DNA of 64,000 nucleotides. Origin: Paenibacillus endoradicis. Its GTDB lineage: Bacteria > Bacillota > Bacilli > Paenibacillales > Paenibacillaceae. Made by a program: the position numbers and the translations under genes. The notes under the pieces are model-generated. The model ran no database searches. It saw only the letters and a list, made by a program, of their open reading frames with translations, and was not told the DNA's origin. Below are positions 1 through 7,246 of the stretch, one piece after another. How positions within the stretch are numbered: the stretch's first letter is position 1; every line of letters starts with the position of its first letter. The stretch spans positions 1 to 64,000 of the forward strand of contig NZ_JANQBB010000012.1 of the NCBI RefSeq assembly GCF_024721975.1, in the 5' to 3' direction.

Positions 1-115
1 CTCGTTGTTCAGTTTTCAAAGATCAAGTGAAAATATCAAAGCGTTTCTCATTTACTTATGTAAGTGTGATTCGCATTTCGTTTTCGTGTGTGTCTCGCAA
101 TCTCTCGCGGCGACA
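1..115 (-). other. 5' leader of an rRNA operon (16S off the left edge)
   Basis: Read on the minus strand, this stretch contains the CTTTGAAAACTGAAC-type segment that precedes 16S and 23S genes in Bacillales rRNA operons, just downstream of a strong promoter at 122-151. In B. subtilis, pdaB is followed by an rRNA operon, and pdaB is 1.2 kb to the right here, so synteny supports the call. The rRNA gene itself is not in the window. An internal spacer could contain the same motif, but the adjacent promoter favours a leader. Confidence 0.6.
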
Positions 116-121
116 AGAAAT

Positions 122-151
122 AATATATCATAGGGGCTGACCATAATGCAA
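122..151 (-). promoter_or_regulatory. Probable rRNA operon promoter
   Basis: On the minus strand TTGCAT (146-151) and TATATT (122-127) are separated by 18 bp, and TG one base before the -10 box makes it an extended -10. The transcript would run left into the rRNA leader. Confidence 0.55.
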
Positions 152-222
152 CCCCTTTTTAAAACTTTTTTCGATTTTCTTTTTAAGAATGCTAGAAACC
201 CTTATATATCAAGGGTTTTCAG

Positions 223-444
223 TTATCTTTGCGAACGGACATTAAGTACGTATTTCGATAATTGCTTAGGCGAAGCTATTCTGGCATACATTCTAAAGAT
301 AATTTTATATCTCTTTGTAATCGATTTTCTAATTTCACCGTCTAATCTGGAGTCTCCAAGATCAAATAACATCTCATCTAACTCTTTACGCAATACATAA
401 TCAAATTCTTTACATTCTCTATCGTTAAATAGCATTCCGAGCAT
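223..444 (-). CDS. Small conserved protein of unknown function, 73 aa
   Basis: This is a short acidic and basic helical protein with no signal peptide or membrane segment. The ATG at 444 follows a strong ribosome binding site (AAGGAGGAG) at good spacing, and codon use is normal, so it looks like a real gene. I recall similar short hypothetical proteins in Paenibacillaceae, sharing the N-terminal pattern FNxxECKExxYxLRKELDE, but I know of no function. It lies between the spoIIM-like terminator and the rRNA promoter, in the same direction as both. An ORF on the opposite strand over the same bases lacks a ribosome binding site and is taken as a shadow. Confidence 0.7.
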   Translation of the reverse strand: MLGMLFNDRECKEFDYVLRKELDEMLFDLGDSRLDGEIRKSITKRYKIIFRMYARIASPKQLSKYVLNVRSQR

Positions 445-479
445 TTTGTTAGCTCCTCCTTCATTTTATACCTTAAAAA

Positions 480-512
480 ACATACAAAAAAGACGATGTT
501 AAACATCGTCTT
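480..512 (-). terminator. Terminator of the spoIIM-like gene
   Basis: An 11-bp AT-rich stem (490-500 with 502-512) is followed on the minus strand by a run of T at 484-490. It lies 50 bp past the spoIIM-like stop codon. Confidence 0.7.
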
Positions 513-563
513 ACAGTTATGCTCATATTTGGCTTTTTTTATTACTTCTGAGAAACTAACATT

Positions 564-1190
564 TTATGTCGTTGCTAACCACATCGTTAATGTACTTTCA
601 ATGATCGCTGCTACAAAGAGAACAATCGTTATATATACTGCCATAACACCACAACGCTTCAATGTTTCTTTATAAGCAACTCCAATAGCATCTAATTTAC
701 TATGATCCATTAATAAAGCACCCATTGTACTAAATAGTAATCGACCAAGCCTCAATCCATATGCTCCCGCTACAATTAGTGCTGGTATTTCTAATATCCC
801 ATGTGGTAATAAAGTTTTGAATATAAGATCCCATACACTTATATCTATAGTCCCATCTAATGAGAGCTGAATAACGAATCCGAGAATCATTCCATTTACA
901 ATTAAGAAGAAGATCGGAAAGAGTCCAAAGAAAGCCCCTAGAAAGATAACTAATATAGATTTAATTGCGTTATTGAAGAAAATGACTGACATAAACGTTA
1001 AAGTTGGATTACTACTTTGATTCATCTGATCAACTAGTCCATCTAAAGCATTTAATTGCATCATTAGAAATTGTCTGAATGTATCATTCGAACCACCAAT
1101 ATACATACTCACTGCAAATAAGATTGTAGCAACAATAATACTTGATCGGGTTATACGTAAATCTTGCCAAACTTGTCTCAATCGAAACAT
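564..1190 (-). CDS. SpoIIM/DUF95-family membrane protein, 208 aa
   Basis: This is an integral membrane protein with about five hydrophobic segments (near residues 17-35, 67-90, 92-115, 138-155 and 183-203). The signature region LLPHGILEIPAL followed by GLRLG is typical of the SpoIIM family. SpoIIM proper belongs to the SpoIID-SpoIIM-SpoIIP machine that drives engulfment of the forespore. Family members also occur outside that role, so the name is by family only. The gene is divergent from pdaB across a 130-bp spacer and has its own terminator at 480-512. The ATG at 1190 precedes a plausible cytoplasmic N-terminus. Membership is secure; the exact role is inferred. Confidence 0.8.
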   Translation of the reverse strand: MFRLRQVWQDLRITRSSIIVATILFAVSMYIGGSNDTFRQFLMMQLNALDGLVDQMNQSSNPTLTFMSVIFFNNAIKSILVIFLGAFFGLFPIFFLIVNGMILGFVIQLSLDGTIDISVWDLIFKTLLPHGILEIPALIVAGAYGLRLGRLLFSTMGALLMDHSKLDAIGVAYKETLKRCGVMAVYITIVLFVAAIIESTLTMWLATT

Positions 1191-1215
1191 TTTTCCACCT
1201 CTTTATTAAAACTTA

Positions 1216-1243
1216 GAATATCTTTGTTGTACGAGCATAGATT
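1216..1243 (+). promoter_or_regulatory. Candidate sigma-E promoter for pdaB
   Basis: GAATATC (1216-1222) and CATAGATT (1236-1243) are 13 bp apart. The second box matches the sigma-E -10 consensus CATACAnT at all but one fixed position. The family is known to be expressed late in sporulation, which fits. Confidence 0.5.
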
Positions 1244-1320
1244 GTACTAATTAGGATTAGCCAAGCCTTCTGACATTAAGTAAGACGGACCTGGCTGAAT
1301 AGAGAGGAGATTTATCAATC

Positions 1321-2118
1321 ATGAATTCATTTTTTGTATTTACAGCCAGCAAAATAAAAAAGTATTTTTTCTTAACGATCGCCCTTGTATTTGCAGTAGG
1401 GGTTATCTATTCCGAGCGTGATAATATTACCGTGTTCGCACCACAACAACCAATTGCAATTTATAATGTGCCAACTGACAAAAATGTCGTAGCCTTGACA
1501 TTCGATATTAGTTGGGGGGACAAGCGCCTTGAACCAATCTTGGAAGTACTAAAGGAAAAAGATGTGAAGTCTGCTACATTCTTTGTCTCTTCCGTATGGA
1601 GTCAATCTCACCCAGAGCTTGTAAAGAAAATTCAAGATGCTGGATATGAAATAGGAAGCCATGGTCACAAGCATGATAACTATTCTACACTAACCGACGA
1701 TGAAATTCGCAGTCAGATTACGACTGCCCATAGTATTATAGCAGATGTAACCGGCAAAGCACCTACTCTAATCCGCTTACCTAATGGCGATTTCGATAAA
1801 CGTGTATTGAAAATTGCGAGCGAATTAGAATATCAAGTCATTCAATGGGATACAGATTCTATGGACTGGTTGAGCCTTGGTACAGATAAAATAGCTGACC
1901 GTGTAATAAGTAGAGCCCACCCTGGGGACATCATTCTACTTCACGCAAGTGATTCGGCGACACAAACTCATCTAGCACTCCCAATAATCGTCGACGAACT
2001 CCGCAATAAAGGATTTGATTTCGTATCAGTTACTGATCTCATTACACAAACAGAATCGCAAGGTGAAGCTGTTACAAGCTCATCAGTTTCATCAAGTAAA
2101 CTTTTAAGCGCGCAATAG
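1321..2118 (+). CDS. pdaB: Sporulation polysaccharide deacetylase-family protein PdaB
   Basis: PdaB acts late in sporulation and is needed to keep spores stable. An N-terminal hydrophobic segment (about residues 13-30) anchors or exports the protein. The NodB-type domain follows, with FDISWG at 61-66, SHGHKH at 113-118 (metal-binding His residues), RLPNG at 152-156 and LLHAS at 206-210. As in other PdaB proteins, the canonical TFDDG motif is replaced by TFDIS, and the usual RPP is RLP here, so deacetylase chemistry may be altered. The ATG follows GAGAGGAG. Orientation and neighbours (kbaA, gerD, rRNA operon) match the B. subtilis pdaB locus. A candidate sigma-E promoter lies about 80 bp upstream. 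Confidence 0.93.
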   Translation: MNSFFVFTASKIKKYFFLTIALVFAVGVIYSERDNITVFAPQQPIAIYNVPTDKNVVALTFDISWGDKRLEPILEVLKEKDVKSATFFVSSVWSQSHPELVKKIQDAGYEIGSHGHKHDNYSTLTDDEIRSQITTAHSIIADVTGKAPTLIRLPNGDFDKRVLKIASELEYQVIQWDTDSMDWLSLGTDKIADRVISRAHPGDIILLHASDSATQTHLALPIIVDELRNKGFDFVSVTDLITQTESQGEAVTSSSVSSSKLLSAQ

Positions 2119-2133
2119 ATCACCTTGCGATTC
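2053..2133. repeat. 14-bp perfect inverted repeat spanning the pdaB stop codon
   Basis: GAATCGCAAGGTGA at 2053-2066 is repeated in inverted form at 2120-2133. The left arm is inside pdaB and the right arm lies just after its stop, 16 bp before the end of the convergent kbaA gene. It could form the 3' end structure of both mRNAs, but there is no T run. Confidence 0.6.
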
Positions 2134-2148
2134 ATATTAATAAATTGA

Positions 2149-2775
2149 TTATGATACTGCTGATCCTGATGGTACAACCACAGGTTCAGCAGTTTCTTTT
2201 TTCGTTAATTTAGTCATTAAGTAATTTTGATAGAAATTGCATGCAAACAATGGCAATAACATGAAGATAACAGTGTTTACATTCGTATCACCCTGTAGCG
2301 CCGGATAAGCTTCAACTGCAGTTACAACAAACATTAGGAATAACGTAGGAATAAATGCTGCCCGCTTCGTCTGCTTTACTTTGAAATAAGCTGCTACTAG
2401 CGCCATAATCATTAACACGATTGGCAACACCCAGAAGAACCAATTATTTGTTCTATCTTGGTACAATACATATCCAAGCAGAATAGCTCCAAAGAACGTT
2501 GTATACCCTTGCAATGCATTCCATAAATATTTCTTACGGAACACACTAAGTGCAATATAATTTAGAGTTAAGTAAGCGAAGAACCCCATCTGACTGAATG
2601 CACCAATCATAATTCCACCGAGAAACATATTAAATAAATTAAATCCAGTATCTACGAGCCCGATCTTTCCGACCCCTTGATCTGTTAATAACATGATTAA
2701 ACCACCTACCATACAAACAACTGCACCAATAGCCATCGTACTCCAAAATAAGAAAAACCATTTTTTCAGTGTCAC
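2149..2775 (-). CDS. kbaA: KinB-signalling pathway activation protein KbaA
   Basis: KbaA is a membrane protein that in B. subtilis is needed for activation of the sporulation kinase KinB. The protein here is 208 aa with about six hydrophobic segments (near 8-30, 46-65, 85-104, 111-130, 140-155, 168-185). It carries the family region SQMGFFAYLTLNYIAL and has a cytoplasmic C-terminal tail. It lies between pdaB and gerD, as in B. subtilis, and converges on pdaB with a 30-bp gap. The ATG at 2775 is preceded by AGGAGGAAT. Placement and motif make the identification firm; the signalling role is known from the family. Confidence 0.88.
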   Translation of the reverse strand: MTLKKWFFLFWSTMAIGAVVCMVGGLIMLLTDQGVGKIGLVDTGFNLFNMFLGGIMIGAFSQMGFFAYLTLNYIALSVFRKKYLWNALQGYTTFFGAILLGYVLYQDRTNNWFFWVLPIVLMIMALVAAYFKVKQTKRAAFIPTLFLMFVVTAVEAYPALQGDTNVNTVIFMLLPLFACNFYQNYLMTKLTKKETAEPVVVPSGSAVS

Positions 2776-2879
2776 TACAGATATTCCTCCTGAACATTAG
2801 TCAATGTATGCTTTTACTGTATTTTACCACGTATCCACAAAAATGCTAACAAACTCCATGATAAAAGATTGAACTTTGT

Positions 2880-2897
2880 ACATGCTATAACTATTAG
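2880..2897 (+). repeat. Left direct repeat flanking intergenic element A
   Basis: The 18 bases beginning ACATGCTATAACTAT recur at 3110-3127 with a single mismatch, on either side of element A. Such flanks resemble a target-site duplication but are unusually long for one. Confidence 0.6.
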
Positions 2898-3110
2898 AGG
2901 TAGTTCAAATAGCAGACTTTGCTAACGAAGTACTGCAAGAAGCTTAATCGGCATCGAATATGAAGCGAACTTGGGAAGGATAGCATAAGCTTTCGCTGTA
3001 TGTTTCTTGCAGAAACATTGTAGGTACGTGTGTACCAATTACGTACACTTGTATTCCTCCTTTCGCAAGTAGCGCTCCATCTACTCGGTACTGAAAGCTC
3101 ACTTTTTGAA
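2898..3110 (+). repeat. Type 1 intergenic element A (about 213 bp), upstream of gerD
   Basis: This copy aligns almost end to end with the minus strand of 10913-11131. It begins with GAGGTAGTTCAAA and ends with CTTTTTGAAC, so the termini are inverted repeats. Inside are a hairpin TGTTTC-TTGCA-GAAACA (3000-3016) and a second hairpin GTGTAC-GTACAC (3030-3048). It fills the 376-bp gap between kbaA and gerD and is read in the same direction as gerD. It has no plausible ORF. It could be a structured RNA or a non-autonomous mobile repeat. Confidence 0.75.
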
Positions 3111-3127
3111 CATGCTATAACTATAAG
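3110..3127 (+). repeat. Right direct repeat flanking element A
   Basis: This is the second copy of the 18-base flank at 2880-2897. It lies 24 bp upstream of the gerD start codon and includes CATGCTA, which matches the sigma-G -10 consensus CATnnTA, so it may also be the gerD -10 region. No good -35 box was seen. Confidence 0.55.
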
Positions 3128-3151
3128 ACACTGTTTAAGGGAGTTTTCACT

Positions 3152-3835
3152 ATGCGATATTTCCTAACATTACTATCCATTTTCACCATATGCTCGTTTC
3201 TGACGACAAGTTGTAGTTCTGGCAGTGGTGGCGAATCTCAACAAATGAATTACAAAGATATGAAATCAATGGTCATCGATATTCTCAAGACTGAAGATGC
3301 ACAAAAAGCTTTACAAGAATCTGCTTCAACACAATCAGGATATACTGCACAAAGTTCAACTTTGCTTAATGTTCAAGATCAGGAAAAAATTAAAATTGCT
3401 GTGAAAGACGTAATAAGTTCTCCAGATTACGATTCCGTCATTAAGTCCTTAATGACCGATACTCGCTTTGCTGGTGAATTTGCTAAAGCTGTTAATGAAA
3501 TGAATAAAGATTTACATGAGCAATTAGTGAAAGATCCACAGTACCAAGAGGGGCTTATTGCTGCGTTTGAAAGCGAAGAGATGCAAAAAGTAATATTAAA
3601 AGTACTAAAGGGTAGTGAATACCGTAAGGAAGTAATGAGTCTTATGCAAGAATCTTTACAAAATCCAATTTTCCGCCTTGAATTATTAGAACTAATGAAA
3701 AAAGCCGTTTCTGAGGAATTATCTACAAAACCCGAATCTGGTGGCAGCGATTCTTCTGGTGGCGATTCTTCAAGCTCATCAAATTCATCATCTAGTAATT
3801 CAAGCCAGAAGAGTTCAGATTCCTCATCTAATTAA
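3152..3835 (+). CDS. gerD: Spore germination lipoprotein GerD
   Basis: GerD is an inner-spore-membrane lipoprotein needed for fast germination by nutrient receptors. The signal peptide ends in a lipobox LTTSC with the lipidated Cys at residue 21. A mostly helical core (about 32-190) carries the repeated short helices typical of the family. The last 35 residues are extremely rich in Ser, Gly and Asn and are probably disordered. The ATG follows AAGGGAG. The gene is convergent with salA and they share the terminator at 3862-3899. Gene order kbaA-gerD-salA-cwlD supports the call. Family members are expressed in the forespore. Confidence 0.92.
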   Translation: MRYFLTLLSIFTICSFLTTSCSSGSGGESQQMNYKDMKSMVIDILKTEDAQKALQESASTQSGYTAQSSTLLNVQDQEKIKIAVKDVISSPDYDSVIKSLMTDTRFAGEFAKAVNEMNKDLHEQLVKDPQYQEGLIAAFESEEMQKVILKVLKGSEYRKEVMSLMQESLQNPIFRLELLELMKKAVSEELSTKPESGGSDSSGGDSSSSSNSSSSNSSQKSSDSSSN

Positions 3836-3861
3836 ATTGATCCAGATCATACGCCATAGAT

Positions 3862-3899
3862 AAACACCCATTGTAGCTACCAAGCTACAATGGGTGTTT
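3862..3899. terminator. Bidirectional terminator between gerD and salA
   Basis: A perfect 17-bp stem (3862-3878 with 3883-3899) has a 4-base loop and A/T runs at both ends. It can stop transcription from both convergent genes. Confidence 0.85.
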
Positions 3900-3904
3900 A
3901 TTAG

Positions 3905-5005
3905 TTATATCGTTTGCGACTTTCTTTCACAGTGAGTAGTAACTTTCTCAGCAAGCTCATCATAAAGTTGTCCAATAACAGTATCTGCCGCATATACACT
4001 CGGAGAGAAGTTAGGATCAAGCGGATGGTTGTCAGCAACGCCAAGTGGGATTTGAGCAAGCAAATCGCAATGTAACGTCTCTGCTAGCTTACCTCCTCCA
4101 CCTCTACCGAATACATATTCTCTCTCTCCTGTTAACTTCGATTCAAAGTAAGACATGTTCTCGACAACACCAATGATTTCATGATCTGTCTTAATAGCCA
4201 TTGCTCCCGCTCTAGCTGCAACAAAAGACGCCGTTGCATGTGGCGTTGTGACAATGATTTCTTTGCTATGTGGAATCATTTGATGAACATCTAATGCAAT
4301 ATCTCCCGTACCTGGTGGAAGATCAAGTAATACATAATCTAACTCACCCCACTCAATTTCAGAGAAGAAGTTGCGTAGCATCTTACCAAGCATTGGCCCT
4401 CTCCATACGATTGGGCTATTATCTTCAACGAAGAATCCCATAGAGATTACTTTCACACCAAATCGTTCAATCGGAATGACACGTTCGTTGACTACTTCAG
4501 GACGTTGTTCTATCCCCATCATATCAGGGACACTAAAACCATATATATCAGCATCAATGATGCCTACTCTTTTTCCTTGTCTAGCTAATGCAGTTGCCAA
4601 ATTAACTGTTACCGTTGATTTACCTACTCCACCTTTACCTGAAGCAATGGCAATGAATTGAACATTGGGTTGCTCTGTCAATAGCGTATTACCCATATTG
4701 GCTGCATGACCTTGAACAGGCTGACTCACATCCTTCTCAGAGATCGCTGTTTGTTCAGGTGCTGATCCTGCTGGAGCTGCTCCTTCTCGAAAACGACAAT
4801 ACACTGCTGTAGCACCACTTGTTTTTAACATATCGAATAAAGCTGTCTCTATTACGGGATGCTGTTCCTTTACTGCACCGATCACCGTAACTGAAACTTG
4901 ATTATTTCTGACCATAACATCTCTAAAACTTATTGAATGTGCGCCGTATTGTGTAGTAAGTACGGTTTCAATGATTTCAATCGCTTGCTCTCGTAATAAA
5001 GTCAT
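3905..5005 (-). CDS. salA: Mrp/ApbC-family P-loop ATPase SalA
   Basis: SalA is a MinD/Mrp-type ATPase; in B. subtilis it is a transcriptional regulator of exoprotease expression, while other Mrp proteins carry Fe-S clusters. An N-terminal MIP18-like domain (1-75) and a Pro/Ala linker precede the ATPase domain. The deviant Walker A SGKGGVGKST is at 122-131. The CxxC usually seen in Fe-S-carrying Mrp proteins is absent, so a regulatory role is more likely. I place the start at the ATG at 5005, which has GGTGGG at good spacing. A further ATG 30 bases upstream has none. Neighbours match the B. subtilis locus. Confidence 0.88.
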   Translation of the reverse strand: MTLLREQAIEIIETVLTTQYGAHSISFRDVMVRNNQVSVTVIGAVKEQHPVIETALFDMLKTSGATAVYCRFREGAAPAGSAPEQTAISEKDVSQPVQGHAANMGNTLLTEQPNVQFIAIASGKGGVGKSTVTVNLATALARQGKRVGIIDADIYGFSVPDMMGIEQRPEVVNERVIPIERFGVKVISMGFFVEDNSPIVWRGPMLGKMLRNFFSEIEWGELDYVLLDLPPGTGDIALDVHQMIPHSKEIIVTTPHATASFVAARAGAMAIKTDHEIIGVVENMSYFESKLTGEREYVFGRGGGGKLAETLHCDLLAQIPLGVADNHPLDPNFSPSVYAADTVIGQLYDELAEKVTTHCERKSQTI

Positions 5006-5104
5006 GACTATTCCCACCTTTATAGTTATACGCAAACAGACTACTCTCTATAGCATAGGCGGTTTATTGCAAGAAGTGAAGTCCTCTCTTCAAACTTTTC
5101 CACA

Positions 5105-5863
5105 TCATTCAATCTTTTTCCCTTCCGTTTCGTATTGCAATATGCCTTTATAAATGGATGCTGCTACAGTCCGTTGATATTCAGCATCAACCAACAAGTT
5201 AGATTCTTTCGGATTAGAAAGGAAACCTACCTCTACTAATGCTGAAGGTAAGTCCTTCATTGCTTTTAGAATGTATATCGTTTCGACTGTAGCTGCTGAT
5301 CGCTGTGTATTTTCAAGATTATATTTCAATTGTTGTTGAATGCTTATTGCAAGTTGCTCACTCGCTTTCGTTCCAGTCTTATGATAGAACGTTTGTGCAC
5401 CTGACCATTTCTCTGATGGAATACTATTCATATGTACACTAATCAACATCTCTGGCTTAGCATCTTGGAGCATTGCTACTCGTTTCATCAAATCTTCTGT
5501 TTTTCGTCGACTATAGGATCTGGTATCATCTTTGGCTAGATCATAATCACCTTCTCTAGTCATAACTACAATGGCTCCTGCTTCTTGCAAGTAATCACGT
5601 AAATATAGCGCAATCGATAAATTCAGATCTTTTTCAATGGCTCCTTGCTTACTTACTGCCCCACCATCCGCTCCACCATGTCCTGCATCAATTGCAATGG
5701 TCATCCCTGATAATGGCATGTTCCATGTCGTCCAAGTACTACTCTCAGGAATTACTCTCGTTAGTAAAAATAGTAAAGCTACAACTAACAACGCCCCAAT
5801 TCCTAACCGACGTTTCCCTTTGGGCGTAAGCCATACAATTAGCCTTCGTCGAAATATAGACAT
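5105..5863 (-). CDS. cwlD: N-acetylmuramoyl-L-alanine amidase CwlD
   Basis: CwlD removes peptide side chains from spore cortex peptidoglycan, a step in making the muramic-delta-lactam recognised by germination lytic enzymes. A short basic N-terminus leads into a membrane segment (about 20-38). The Amidase_3 domain follows (about 54-245), with zinc ligands visible as His62 in DAGHGG, Glu77 in AIEKDL and the His of SVHMNS, and the catalytic Glu in ALVEVGFLSN. Its ribosome binding site GAGGTGG is the right arm of a long inverted repeat (5866-5949). It lies downstream of sat on the same strand and 100 bp upstream of salA. Confidence 0.93.
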   Translation of the reverse strand: MSIFRRRLIVWLTPKGKRRLGIGALLVVALLFLLTRVIPESSTWTTWNMPLSGMTIAIDAGHGGADGGAVSKQGAIEKDLNLSIALYLRDYLQEAGAIVVMTREGDYDLAKDDTRSYSRRKTEDLMKRVAMLQDAKPEMLISVHMNSIPSEKWSGAQTFYHKTGTKASEQLAISIQQQLKYNLENTQRSAATVETIYILKAMKDLPSALVEVGFLSNPKESNLLVDAEYQRTVAASIYKGILQYETEGKKIE

Positions 5864-5865
5864 AG

Positions 5866-5949
5866 AAAAACCACCTCATAGCAATATTCATAGTATTGTA
5901 CAGCTACTACATGCTTGTACTTCTATGTATATGGGACAAGGTGGTTTTT
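5866..5949 (-). promoter_or_regulatory. Long hairpin covering the cwlD ribosome binding site
   Basis: AAAAACCACCT at 5866-5876 pairs perfectly over 11 bp with 5939-5949. On the minus strand the 3' arm contains the GAGGTGG ribosome binding site of cwlD, immediately before its ATG. The 62-base loop holds a further imperfect stem. On an mRNA reading through from sat the site would be hidden; a transcript starting inside the loop would leave it free. It could also act as a weak terminator of sat. Confidence 0.55.
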
Positions 5950-5983
5950 TATGATTATGGATAAGGACTAATTTACAGTATTA

Positions 5984-7147
5984 TTATGATGTCGTTATAC
6001 TCATACCTTCAATCAATATTTTTGCAACCTCTGGTCTAGAGAATTCAGGTGGTGGACATACGCCATCACGTAGCATCGCTCTTACTTTAGTTCCTGATAA
6101 CGCCAAATGAACTGAACTGTCATGTGGACATGTCTTTGTCGTTGCCATATTGCCACAGCTCGTACAGAAGAAGCTATGTTCGAAGTATAACGGTGTAATG
6201 TCCAGATCTTCTGCTGGAACAGAACGTAATAAGTCTTGTGCTTCATATGTACCATAGTAATCACCTACACCTGCATGATCACGTCCAACGATAAAGTGAG
6301 TACAGCCATAGTTTTTACGAACAATCGCGTGGAATATAGCTTCGCGTGGTCCAGCATATCTCATAGCAGCTGGGAATACGCCTAAAAACACGCGGTTTTC
6401 TGGATAATAATTTTCAAGAAGTGCCACGTAGCTCTTCATACGTACATTTGCAGGTACATCATCAGACTTCGTCTCACCTACAAGTGGATTTAGGAATAAT
6501 CCATCAACAATTTCCATTGCTGTTTTTTGAATATATTCATGCGCACGGTGAACCGGATTTCTTGTTTGGAATCCTACAACAGTTTTCCAGCCATTATTCG
6601 CGAAAATTTTTCGTGTGTCAGCTGGGTCAAAATAGTATTCATTGAACTTCTCAGGTAATGGACGATTCAATACCGTGATGTCACCACCGACATACGTATT
6701 ACTGCGATCATACAGTTTTTGAACACCTGGATGCTCTAGATCATCTGTCTTGAATACTTGCAAGGCCTCTTGCTGTTGATCAACATTATAGATGCTAGCC
6801 ACATCGATAATGCCATAGATCACATCATCTTCACCTACAAGTGCAGCCTGTTCCCCAACAGAAACTGCAGCAGCCTCTTGCTCAGTGATCGATAAGGTAA
6901 TTGGAATACTCCATAACGTGCCATTAGCCAAACGCATCGTAGAAACTACTGATTGGTAATCCGCTTCCGTCATAAATCCAGATAGAGGAGAAAAAGCACC
7001 TACTCCGATAAGATCCATATCTGATATTGCCCAAGTACTAACGGAGATTTTCGGCAATTGAGCAGCTACTGCAAGTAATTGCTCGCGCTCTTCTCCTTCT
7101 GCCACTCGATTAACTAGTTCTCCACCATGTGGTTTAATTTGAGTCAT
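5984..7147 (-). CDS. sat: Sulfate adenylyltransferase (ATP sulfurylase)
   Basis: Sat makes adenosine 5'-phosphosulfate from ATP and sulfate, the first step of sulfate assimilation. The 387-residue protein is of the monofunctional bacterial type. Motifs seen are RNPVHRAHE near residue 200 (the HxxH ATP-binding loop), [12 protein letters not shown] near 290, and a C-terminal pair CTSCG with CPHD that may bind metal. There is no fused APS kinase domain. It is downstream of cysH, which makes a two-gene pathway unit. The ATG follows TAGGAGGAAA, which is the end of a type 3 repeat at 7148-7228. No cysC or sulfate transporter is adjacent. Confidence 0.95.
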   Translation of the reverse strand: MTQIKPHGGELVNRVAEGEEREQLLAVAAQLPKISVSTWAISDMDLIGVGAFSPLSGFMTEADYQSVVSTMRLANGTLWSIPITLSITEQEAAAVSVGEQAALVGEDDVIYGIIDVASIYNVDQQQEALQVFKTDDLEHPGVQKLYDRSNTYVGGDITVLNRPLPEKFNEYYFDPADTRKIFANNGWKTVVGFQTRNPVHRAHEYIQKTAMEIVDGLFLNPLVGETKSDDVPANVRMKSYVALLENYYPENRVFLGVFPAAMRYAGPREAIFHAIVRKNYGCTHFIVGRDHAGVGDYYGTYEAQDLLRSVPAEDLDITPLYFEHSFFCTSCGNMATTKTCPHDSSVHLALSGTKVRAMLRDGVCPPPEFSRPEVAKILIEGMSITTS

Positions 7148-7228
7148 TCTATATTTTCCTCCTAAAACTTTTCATTAGCTACGCGATATACTTCCCTGAA
7201 AATGAAAAGTACTTCGAAAGCATAAAAC
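7148..7228 (-). repeat. Type 3 leader element upstream of sat
   Basis: On the minus strand this reads from TTTTATGCTTTCGAAG to the ribosome binding site TTTTAGGAGG. AATGAAAAGT (7201-7210) pairs with ACTTTTCATT (7167-7176), ending just before the ribosome binding site. The loop GGGAAG can pair with the upstream CTTTC, giving a possible pseudoknot. An extra copy of the AGCTAATGAAAAGTTT arm lies just after the cysH stop. It shares its plan with 54105-54182 and 54838-54917. Confidence 0.65.
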
Positions 7229-7246
7229 AAACTTTTCATTAGCTTC

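Noticed and set aside
146..400. 84-aa ORF on the plus strand opposite the 73-aa gene
   Set aside because: It has no ribosome binding site, its start is inside the rRNA promoter, and its composition is that of an antisense shadow.
2880..3127. Insertion sequence between kbaA and gerD
   Set aside because: The flanks resemble a duplication but the 213-bp interior has no transposase, so it is at most a non-autonomous element.
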